Origin: Candidozyma auris
Taxonomy: Eukaryota > Ascomycota > Pichiomycetes > Serinales > Metschnikowiaceae
Length of the DNA stretch: 64,000 nt
Reading direction: 5' to 3'
Assembly (NCBI RefSeq): GCF_003013715.1
Contig: NC_072812.1
Location: 2,976,001 to 3,040,000, forward strand
This document shows, one piece after another, positions 21,581 to 29,056 of this stretch. Each line of letters starts with the position of its first letter. The stretch's first letter is position 1. Both the position numbers and the translations under genes were made by a program. Under the pieces are notes generated by a model. That model made no database searches and was not told where the DNA came from. It saw nothing but the letters and a program-made list of their open reading frames with translations.

Positions 21581-21818
21581 GGTCAGGAGGTCCGAGCCCA
21601 AGGTGTGAAACATGAGGAATTTTGAGAACAAGTTTCCGGGGTAGAGAAGTAATGATAATGGGGAGAAGAGGGATTGGGAATCTTGCGATAGGCTTCTGCG
21701 CTAACTACCCGATTAGGAACGCGCCGCCATGGACTCCGATATCCTAAACACAAGCCGGTCCCCAGAGTTACAATTTTCAAAATACTTTCTGTTATCTCTA
21801 CTTCTTTTTCTGAAGAAA

Positions 21819-22832
21819 ATGCCCCTGAAGGTTGTGGTTGTTGGGTCCGGCGGCGTGGGCTCGATGGCTGCCTACGCATTGAGTTTGAATGCTGAGACAA
21901 CGGCAATTGTGCGTTCTGACTATAACCAGGTGTCGAAGCACGGCTTCAGCATAGAGTCTGTGGATTACGGAACAATTGAGAGCTTCATGCCCCAACACGT
22001 GGTTCCCTCAATCGGGGAGGCCGCAAAACAGGGTCCCTACGATTTCATAGTGGTGACCACGAAAAACACTCCGGATATTAGTAAAGGTGAAGAGCTTATC
22101 GAGCCCTTGGTGGGCGCGGAATCCACCATAGTGCTAGTTCAAAACGGCATTGATATCGGGGCGCCCTACGTGGCCAAGTACCCACAGAACGTTGTTCTTA
22201 GTGGTGTCTCGATGATCTCATCAACAAACTACGGGGGAAAAATCACCCATGTGGGTCACGATGAACTCATGGTGGGCTACTTCACCAACCCCAATCTCCC
22301 GGTCGAGCCCCAAGAATCAGCTGCGAAATCCTTTGTAAGGTTGTACAAGAACGCCCACAACGATTGCGTATATGACGAAAACGTGAAGTACACACGCTGG
22401 CGCAAACTCGTGTATAACGCCACGTTGAACACTATTTGCTCCTTGACGGGCGTAGACGTTGGAAGATTGGAGCTCTTTGGCGGCATGGACATGGTGCGCA
22501 CGGCCATGAGAGAGGTGTTGGCCGCGGCCAAGTCTGACGGGGTCGATTTACCGGAAAGTATCATGGAGTTCATGATCAGGTCGGACGACGGCAATTACTA
22601 CGCTCCGCTGATGTTGGTGGATATTCGCAAGGGCAACTACATCGAGCTTGAGGTGATACTAGGAAACGCTGTGCGAATCGCCGAGAGGAACGGGGTGGCC
22701 GTGCCGACGCTTTCCTTGGTGTACAAGTTGCTAGCAGTGGTACAGAAGAGCACCATGGAGGCCAAGGGGGCGATTGACGTGCCCAAGGAGAGGCCCGTTC
22801 CCAGCAAGAACGGATCCACCAACGGTATTTAG
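21819..22832 (+). CDS. Ketopantoate reductase-family (ApbA/PanE) dehydrogenase
   Basis: The ATG at 21819 gives 337 residues starting MPLKVVVVGSGGVGS, which places the Rossmann GxGxxG at the N terminus as in the family. An upstream in-frame ATG at 21729 would add 30 poorly conserved residues before the fold. Further features are VVTTKNTPD, VLVQNGIDIG (the NADP/substrate cleft), the RWRKLVYNATLNTICSLTG catalytic lysine region of the C-terminal ApbA_C helical domain, and RKGNYIELEVILGN. PanE reduces 2-dehydropantoate to pantoate in coenzyme A synthesis, but fungi have several paralogues (Pan5, YDL144C type) and the sequence does not tell which substrate this one uses. It shares a short divergent promoter with the Zn2Cys6 gene. 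Confidence 0.82.
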   Translation: MPLKVVVVGSGGVGSMAAYALSLNAETTAIVRSDYNQVSKHGFSIESVDYGTIESFMPQHVVPSIGEAAKQGPYDFIVVTTKNTPDISKGEELIEPLVGAESTIVLVQNGIDIGAPYVAKYPQNVVLSGVSMISSTNYGGKITHVGHDELMVGYFTNPNLPVEPQESAAKSFVRLYKNAHNDCVYDENVKYTRWRKLVYNATLNTICSLTGVDVGRLELFGGMDMVRTAMREVLAAAKSDGVDLPESIMEFMIRSDDGNYYAPLMLVDIRKGNYIELEVILGNAVRIAERNGVAVPTLSLVYKLLAVVQKSTMEAKGAIDVPKERPVPSKNGSTNGI

Positions 22833-23300
22833 ATTGAAAACTAGCCTGCTTTAACATATAGTTTCGGCTACAAATATACAATTGCATCCACAGTTTTGAG
22901 ACACCAAATTCGGCTAGCCGTTCCCGGAATCGTGGGTCCATGCGGCACATCGCGAGGTTTCCGGCTTTCTTATCTGGGACCACCACGTAGAGGAAAACTT
23001 CTCAGGTGGAGTAACTGAGTCATTGTCGCTACTGATAAGGAATTGCAATCCGTATAATGACAAGCAAGACGACAAAAACAATATAGTATAGCTCCTCAGG
23101 ACAGTGTAGGCAGAAAGGTTTATCATGAATATCAAAAAATCGGCTTCCAAAAATAATCAGATCTCTTTGTTTATGTTTGTAACACTTTCAAATCGTCCGA
23201 AGATCTAGAAAACTCGCTCAAAGCTTCAAAGCACTAGGCGTAACCACCATCCAAGATAAGCCGCCTTTCGTGGAGTACGAGGGGCTATCTTCTGGACCCG

Positions 23301-23395
23301 TAGCATAGAGGAGGAGTACTTTCGTGGAGGAGAGGCGCTTTCGTAGAGGAACAGTGGGTTCGTAGAGGAAAATCAGTTTCGTAGAGGACATTTTC
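23301..23395 (+). repeat. Five-unit 19-bp tandem repeat with core CGTAGAGGA
   Basis: Five units in exact 19-bp phase start at 23301, 23320, 23339, 23358 and 23377: TAGCATAGAGGAGGAGTAC, TTTCGTGGAGGAGAGGCGC, TTTCGTAGAGGAACAGTGG, GTTCGTAGAGGAAAATCAG and TTTCGTAGAGGACATTTTC. The left half (TTTCGTAGAGGA) is conserved and the right half is free, which looks more like spaced protein-binding sites than a decaying minisatellite. Single out-of-phase copies occur at 23266 (TTTCGTGGAG) and 23410 (TTCCATAGAGGAC). The array is about 200 bp upstream of the aminotransferase start codon. Confidence 0.8.
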
Positions 23396-23507
23396 CTTTC
23401 AAAGAGATCTTCCATAGAGGACTTGAGTGACTTTTAATTTATTCTGGGAGAAACAAGTAGGAGGGCCATGATTTCCGTCCCGCGCTTGTTACTGCCTTGG
23501 GCGTAGC

Positions 23508-23520
23508 TTTTGCAGCCATT
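23508..23520 (+). promoter_or_regulatory. TTYGCAGCCA motif, aminotransferase promoter
   Basis: TTTTGCAGCCATT, about 80 bp upstream of the ATG and just before the TATA box. Confidence 0.4.
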
Positions 23521-23536
23521 TCCTCGGGCGTGATGG

Positions 23537-23544
23537 TATAAATA
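23537..23544 (+). promoter_or_regulatory. TATA box of the aminotransferase gene
   Basis: TATAAATA, 55 bp before the ATG at 23599. Confidence 0.5.
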
Positions 23545-23598
23545 GCGGTCACTTCCCCAACCCAAACATTTATCATTTCCACCTCTAAGTTTTACTTT

Positions 23599-24993
23599 AT
23601 GACTCAATCGTCGTATCTCTTCTCGGGAAAAGTCAGTGAGCACGCCCCCATGGTGGTGGGCGGAAAGGGCAACATCCTCACAGTTGAGGATCCAGCTACC
23701 CACAAGCGCAGAGAAGTGTTTGATGCCATGGGCGGCGCTGCTGTGGCTGCTTTAGGACATGGTGACGAGGAAATTGTTGCTGAAATGGCGGCAGCTGCAA
23801 AAGAGTGCTCGTACTCTTACTTGGGGTACATGACCAATTATTGGGCCGAAGAGTTGGCCAAGTTCTACATTGATAAGTCGCCCAAGGGTGCTTTTGCAGC
23901 AGCCCTTTTTACCTGTTCAGGTTCTGAGTCGAACGAAAATGGCATGAAGACTGTTTGTCAATATTGGCTCGAGAGAGGTAAGCCAGAGAAGACTGTGTAC
24001 ATCTCGAGGAAGCAGTCATACCATGGATTCACCATTGGCGCCCTCTCATTGAGTGAGTCAATTCGTAAGGATAGCTACAGGGCCGTCACGTTGCCAGCAG
24101 AACAAACACCAAAGGTGTCGTGTGTGTATCCCTACAGGGAGATGAAAGAAGGAGAAACCTTGGACGACTATTGCCAGCGGCTTTTGAAAGAGCTTGAAGA
24201 CAAGATCTTGGAAGTTGGACCTGAGAAGGTTGGCGCCTTCTTATGTGAAACACTTACAGGCTCAACATACGGCACGTCTCCATCAATTCCGGGATACTTG
24301 CAAGGCGTTCGTAAAATCTGTGACAAGTATGATATTCTTATGTGGCTCGACGAAGTTATGTGTGGAACGGGACGTGCCAGTGCTACTGGAGGGCTTAACT
24401 GCTGGGAATCATGGCCAGATTTTGATGGCCCTGATTTACAACTGATTGGCAAGACTTTAGGAAGTGGCTTTGTATCCATCGCTGGCCTCTTGGTGTCGCC
24501 CAAGGTCAGACAGGCATTTGTGGAAGGTTCGAACTACATTCCTGGCGGCCAAACCTATCACCAGCACGCATTTAACTGCCGTGTTGCATTGGCAGTACAG
24601 AAAAAAATTGACAGATTGGGTCTTAGGAAGAATATTTACGAAAACGGTAACAAGATGGGTGAGAGGCTCAAAGAGTTGGCTGAATCGACTGAGATTGTTG
24701 GCGACGTCAGAGGTCTTGGAGGCTTCTGGTCACTTGAACTTGTCAAGAACAAGCAAACAAAGGAACCCTTCCCTTCAAAATTGGGTGTGGGTGCCAAAAC
24801 CACGGTGAAGCTCTTTGCCAACGGGATGACAAGTATGGGTCTTGGAGGAACCGCCGGTAACGGTCTCGGAGACCACATCACGGTGGCGCCTTCGTACATT
24901 ATCACAGAAGAGGATGCCAACCACATCGCTGAGATGCTAATTCAGGCCGTGAAGGAAATGGAGAACGATTTGCGTACTGCTGGAGAGCTCTAA
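23599..24993 (+). CDS. Class III pyridoxal-phosphate aminotransferase
   Basis: The 464-residue enzyme has the fold type I class III signature. Asp 251 in WLDEVMCG binds the pyridine nitrogen and Lys 285 in IGKTLGSG forms the PLP Schiff base. FTCSGSESNE is the phosphate-binding turn and GGQTYHQHAFN the downstream substrate/PLP loop. It transfers an amino group from an omega- or alpha-amino donor, but the substrate cannot be deduced; similar fungal genes are annotated only as class III aminotransferases. No targeting signal is visible, so it is probably cytosolic. Residue 282 is CTG: Ser fits the polar residue (usually Thr or Ser) found before the PLP lysine in relatives. The upstream region has a TATA box and the tandem repeat, suggesting inducible expression. 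Confidence 0.88.
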   Translation: MTQSSYLFSGKVSEHAPMVVGGKGNILTVEDPATHKRREVFDAMGGAAVAALGHGDEEIVAEMAAAAKECSYSYLGYMTNYWAEELAKFYIDKSPKGAFAAALFTCSGSESNENGMKTVCQYWLERGKPEKTVYISRKQSYHGFTIGALSLSESIRKDSYRAVTLPAEQTPKVSCVYPYREMKEGETLDDYCQRLLKELEDKILEVGPEKVGAFLCETLTGSTYGTSPSIPGYLQGVRKICDKYDILMWLDEVMCGTGRASATGGLNCWESWPDFDGPDLQLIGKTLGSGFVSIAGLLVSPKVRQAFVEGSNYIPGGQTYHQHAFNCRVALAVQKKIDRLGLRKNIYENGNKMGERLKELAESTEIVGDVRGLGGFWSLELVKNKQTKEPFPSKLGVGAKTTVKLFANGMTSMGLGGTAGNGLGDHITVAPSYIITEEDANHIAEMLIQAVKEMENDLRTAGEL

Positions 24994-25662
24994 GAATTTT
25001 ATCCACGACAACGAGCTCAAAAACTTAAGAATACGTCGATGTATCCACGCTACATCTGGTGGCACCTCGAAAGCCGTTCATGCTGCAAGCTATGTTTCAA
25101 TTTAGTTGAATTATCCACATTTAGTGTACTCGTTGGTAAGCGTACGAAAATTTTATTTGGTAGCTTGCAATTTTTATTTTATTTCATTTTATTTTACTTT
25201 ATTTTATTTTTTTTTCTTAGGCAACACATTCCGATTAAGAATGCTTCTTAATTTCAGTTGAACAGCCAAATAATAAGGTATCTTTTATCTTGAAAAGAAG
25301 CGGATTAATTTTCCAATTATTTCTTTGCGTTGTATCGTATGTGAATGTTCTGATATTTCAGTTAGGCTGTTCGGAGTTGTAACTGATGAAGATCTGGGCA
25401 AAATTTGAACGATGGGAAGGGTGTCCAAGGCAGCAGGTTGCACAAACTTTGTGAAATGGCCATGAAAGACATGTAAACATGGCTACTTATTTCAGTTTTG
25501 TCGATACCTTGAAGATCCCCCGGAAACGTGTAGCTGAAACTTATGCGAAACTCCTGCTTAAACATCATGTTTTTGCAAAAAAAAAAAAAAGTCTACGCTC
25601 ATCCTACATATAAAATCATTTGTAGTCTCATGTTCGGTGTGCACATGAATTATCTCAACAAA
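24994..25662. other. Intergenic region before tRNA-His
   Basis: This 669-bp region contains a TTTTA-rich pentanucleotide tract (25163-25219) and an A-run near 25570. I looked for LTR-like remnants, which often flank yeast tRNA genes, and saw no clear one. Confidence 0.4.
25163..25219 (+). repeat. TTTTA-rich low-complexity tract
   Basis: Imperfect repeats of TTTTA/TTTTAC/TTTCA leading into a T-run. It may serve as the 3' processing and termination region of the aminotransferase transcript. Confidence 0.6.
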
Positions 25663-25734
25663 GCCGGTCTAGTATAGTGGTTAGTACAGTTCGTTGTGGC
25701 CGAACAAACCCAGGTTCGATTCCTGGGGCCGGCA
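25663..25734 (+). tRNA. tRNA-His (GTG anticodon)
   Basis: A complete intron-less tRNA folds here. The acceptor stem pairs GCCGGTC with GGCCGGC, the D arm is TAGTATAGTGGTTAGTA, the anticodon loop TTGTGGC carries GTG, and the T arm is CAGGTTCGATTCCTG (B box GGTTCGATTCC). The discriminator base is A. The base before position 1 is A, not G, so the G-1 residue needed by histidyl-tRNA synthetase must be added after transcription by Thg1, as in other eukaryotes. A T-run follows directly. Confidence 0.97.
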
Positions 25735-25735
25735 A

Positions 25736-25745
25736 TTTTTTTTTT
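25736..25745 (+). terminator. RNA polymerase III terminator of tRNA-His
   Basis: A run of ten T residues starts two bases after the mature tRNA 3' end. Confidence 0.9.
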
Positions 25746-26415
25746 GATTTCAATAGTTTTGAATTGTTTAAGGTCTACTCTTTCTAAGGAATTGATCAAA
25801 GGTGTCCATTTTTCAATTGCGCATGCTATACAGCTTGAAAGATATAATTTTGAGGTTCAGCTTGCAAATACACACACTCCCTATAGTATTGGTAAATTTT
25901 GTTTTTCAAGGATAGATCGAGGCTTCAAATCTCTATACACAAGTCTCGTTGATGATATTCGAGATTCAGTGATCTTAACGCTGCAGCTTCTCACCTAGCC
26001 ATTTAGGTTGCAGCCATTCTCTTTGAACAGTGAACCACAACAACATCATTCGACATTGACAGCGACACAAAAGAATTCAAATACATACTGTTTTCAATCA
26101 TACAAAAGTTCAGGAACGTACTGTAGTGATCTTGACTGTCCCTTTTGGTGCCCTTAACTTAGTGTTACCCGCACTGAGCGTCCTAGCAGTATAACAGAGC
26201 GAGAAAAAAAGGTGAAGAGATAATCCCCAGTCATTATGACTACACACATTTATAGCCCACAACCGACCACAAAGAGTATGTTCTCCCCTCTTCTACACCA
26301 AAGATGACAAAAACATTCGTGTTGCTCGAAGGTCACGCTGTGAGCCACAAATATAGACTACTACGGTATCTGAGGTGTACGATGAAATTTTAAGACAGTT
26401 GATTAACCAACTAGC
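25746..26415. other. Intergenic region upstream of SEN2
   Basis: This 670-bp stretch lies between the tRNA terminator and SEN2. A near-match to the recurrent motif (GTTGCAGCCATT) is at 26008-26019. No other gene is evident. Confidence 0.4.
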
Positions 26416-27549
26416 ATGAACAAAAGATCAAGAAAAGAGCTCAACAGAATCCACCGTAATCCTCTTCCCGTCGAGCTTTCCGTAGATACTCGAGGCCACT
26501 TGCCCTTAGTGAATGTGACCAATGGGCTTTCGTGGCTCTGGCTATGGATCCGTGTGGCTTGTATATGTCTACGGTCACCACCACGGGAGCCCAGAATGAA
26601 GATTGTATTTGAACAGCCTGGTGTTTTCGCTGTAAGACAAGAAAGCGATATGAAAAGGGCATGGAACAACGGGTTCTTTGGCAAGGGCACTCTTTCACGA
26701 CTGGAGCCGACGTTCAAGACCAGAGTGTTGGGTGAAACCACAGGGTCGAGCGAGGCAGTAACGAGCGAAAGAAGGCGCCAGAGGCGTATCTTTAAGGAAT
26801 TGCGGGCGCAGCATCAGCGGTATGAGGTTGAGGAGCGAAAGAGGGAATTGAGCTCAGAGGAGAAGCAGCAATGGGAAGAGATAAAGAAGAAGATGGCTGA
26901 GGCGAGTGAAGTAGCATTCACTAAGGCAGCCAAAGGGGACATGAAAGAGGCTGCTGAAGAACAAGATGTCAACTTGCACACGCTAGTGGATCTTGAGTTT
27001 CTCCAGCTCGAGGCTGTCGAGGCATTTTTCTTGACATTTGCATTGGAAGCTGCAGAAGTGAGCGTTGGTGAAGAGGTACTCAAAGAGTTGGCGACATTAA
27101 AACTTGCTGCTGATGCTTTTTGTGGTTCTACTATCACTAGCAACGAAAATCTTCCGAACTTGGATCGTTTAGGTGAGTTTCTCAGGAACTATGTGGTATA
27201 TCATCACTACCGAAGCCTTGGGTGGTGTGTTCGTAACGGCATCAAGTTTGGCTGCTCATTTCTCTTGTACAAGCGAGGCCCTCCGTTTCACCACGCAGAA
27301 TTTGGCGTTCTTGTGTTGAAAACAGAGCACAATAAGCTGTGGGAAGATACCTTGGCTGTGGCCCGAGTGATTGGAGGCGTGAGGAAGACACTCATATTCG
27401 TGTACGTAGAGGAACCCTCTGAGGAACAGTTGCAAGAAGTATGGGAGTCAAGGGACTCGCCCAGGCGGATAGTGTTACGTCTTTTACAGCTCTACAAGGT
27501 GTGTGAAGTTGTCTATAAGCGCTGGAGCCCTAGCCGGACTAGGGAGTGA
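26416..27549 (+). CDS. SEN2: tRNA-splicing endonuclease catalytic subunit Sen2
   Basis: The 377-residue protein is the Sen2 subunit of the heterotetrameric endonuclease that cuts the 5' splice site of pre-tRNAs; in yeast the enzyme sits on the mitochondrial surface. The N-terminal region has the conserved NGFFGKGTLSR segment at residues 86-95. The middle is a charged helical linker. The C-terminal nuclease domain carries the Tyr-His-Lys triad in YHHYRSLGWCVRNGIKFG (about 260 onward), KRGPPFHHAEF (His near 292) and GGVRKTLIF (Lys near 326). Residue 96, after GTLSR, is encoded by CTG where Sen2 proteins have Ser in LSRSEPTW; this is a strong clue to CUG-Ser decoding. It is a neighbour of the tRNA-His gene, probably by chance. 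Confidence 0.93.
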   Translation: MNKRSRKELNRIHRNPLPVELSVDTRGHLPLVNVTNGLSWLWLWIRVACICLRSPPREPRMKIVFEQPGVFAVRQESDMKRAWNNGFFGKGTLSRLEPTFKTRVLGETTGSSEAVTSERRRQRRIFKELRAQHQRYEVEERKRELSSEEKQQWEEIKKKMAEASEVAFTKAAKGDMKEAAEEQDVNLHTLVDLEFLQLEAVEAFFLTFALEAAEVSVGEEVLKELATLKLAADAFCGSTITSNENLPNLDRLGEFLRNYVVYHHYRSLGWCVRNGIKFGCSFLLYKRGPPFHHAEFGVLVLKTEHNKLWEDTLAVARVIGGVRKTLIFVYVEEPSEEQLQEVWESRDSPRRIVLRLLQLYKVCEVVYKRWSPSRTRE

Positions 27550-28273
27550 TAGCCTGGTGATAATAGGATCCCTAATATGGGACTTGGTTAGTGATAGATT
27601 AAGGTAATGAAAGTTACGACAAAGCTGATGTATACCTTGTTTGCAACATGTAGAGGAGATTAGTTCGCTAGGAGTGATGATTTAAAGAGCTTCCGTATGC
27701 GGTGCTTATGTGGATGTGGCTGCGAAACGCATCGGGGTTTAAAATAGGAGAGATGTCATGTGTTACAAGCGTAGATCAGAGGACTTTGTCGACAAGTCAC
27801 ATCCAAGCACAATGCCGATAATACAGCAGCTGTCCATGAAGTTCATAGCCAGTATTCATCATTTCTGTGTCATTCAAATGCCGGCGGGATCTAAGAGGCA
27901 AGAAAGATGGCCTCATACCAGAAAGCAAAGAGAAGAAACAAGCAAAAAGAAAGAAATGTAATGAAGGAAAAAGAAAAAAAAAGAGGATAATCCCGACATT
28001 TAAACAGAGAAAGCGTTACATACCTTAGCTTTCCAGTCCCATCAGAACCATAAATAAAGTGTGAGCTCTTCTCATCGCTTTGCCATGTAAACAAGGCCAA
28101 AGAAAGCCCTGAGGCAGCAGCCCTGCACACGGCCAGCGCGCTCCATCGCTAAGTGGCAGTCGCGGCGAGTATTTAAAGAGGCCTACTTTCCTCCCGAAAT
28201 GCCTACTTCTATGCAGACAAACGCAAGCACAAACACTAACATACCCACTTTTTGAACGGTTTTCACTCTCGAC
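27550..28273. other. Intergenic region upstream of BUR6
   Basis: This 724-bp region holds a minus-oriented GCAGCCA motif (27717), a purine-rich A/G tract near 27930-27985, and CTCATCGC at 28071, the reverse complement of the PAC box GCGATGAG. No coding gene is visible. Confidence 0.45.
27717..27728 (-). promoter_or_regulatory. TTYGCAGCCA motif, SEN2/BUR6 gap
   Basis: GTTTCGCAGCCA on the minus strand, about 550 bp upstream of BUR6. Confidence 0.35.
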
Positions 28274-28651
28274 ATGGCCGACATAAGCTCGTTGATTAAT
28301 CCTCCAGACGAGAAGGAGGAGCAGGCGCCCGTGACCACGCCCCAGGAGGAGAAGGTATCTGAAGACACCATTCTCGCTTCTTTCGATAAAATCAAAACCC
28401 ATTTTCCAGCTGCCAGGATCAAGAAGATTATGCAGTCTGACGAAGAGATTGGCAAGGTTGCTCAGGCGACGCCCATTGTTGTGGGACGGGCGTTGGAGAT
28501 TTTCATGGCCAATCTAGTGGAGGCGGCGATTAAGGAGGCCAAAGCTGCCGGTGTAAGGAGAATCGCCGCTTCTCATGTTCGTGCTGCTGTTGAGAACACT
28601 GAGCAGTTTGACTTTTTGGTGGATGCAGTGCTGAAGTACCAGTCCAAGTGA
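28274..28651 (+). CDS. BUR6: Negative cofactor 2 alpha subunit, histone-fold protein Bur6
   Basis: The 125-residue protein is NC2-alpha (DRAP1). The histone fold begins at about residue 42 with HFPAARIKKIMQSDEEIGKV and continues through RALEIFMANL and AASHVRAAVE, which are characteristic of this subunit. With NC2-beta (Ncb2) it binds the TBP-DNA complex and blocks or redirects TFIIA/TFIIB recruitment, acting as a general RNA polymerase II regulator. The N-terminal 40 residues are acidic and poorly conserved. Length and start fit the family. Confidence 0.95.
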   Translation: MADISSLINPPDEKEEQAPVTTPQEEKVSEDTILASFDKIKTHFPAARIKKIMQSDEEIGKVAQATPIVVGRALEIFMANLVEAAIKEAKAAGVRRIAASHVRAAVENTEQFDFLVDAVLKYQSK

Positions 28652-29056
28652 TGGCCATCATGTGCCAGAGCGCATGTGACATATAGCACGTGTATATCCA
28701 TCGCGTGATAATCTCGCTACGTCATTGGCTGCCCGCGCGGCTCGGTGGAGGTAATACCGGCTTCGAGAAGCTCATTTCACGTTTCTCTCCTAGATGGAGT
28801 AAGTCGAATGTACTTGCCGCGATCCTTTTCCACACGTGTCGTCGTGCTTCAGAAGCCATATCAGTCGGCACCTAAAACGGCAACTTCTACAGTTTTTGCC
28901 CTTTTCACCTCATTGCTGTTGCCTTCCCATAACGCCCCAGAATTCATATATACTATGATATCCTGCACAATGCGCCAGCAACTAACCATATAAAGAAGGT
29001 ATGTCCCGTTAGTACAACACATATACTACTGTTATCCCAACGATATCATAACGAGC
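28652..29056. other. Intergenic region, BUR6 / FGGY kinase
   Basis: This 405-bp region contains a CACGTG E-box near 28686 and another CACGTG near 28832. No gene is seen. Confidence 0.4.

Larger units (their letters stand above)
22833..23598. other. Intergenic region upstream of the aminotransferase
   Basis: This 766-bp region contains the five-unit 19-bp tandem repeat (23301-23395), a GCAGCCA motif (23508), and a TATA box (23537). The order repeat, motif, TATA, ATG looks like a compact, strongly regulated promoter. No coding gene is seen. Confidence 0.55.
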
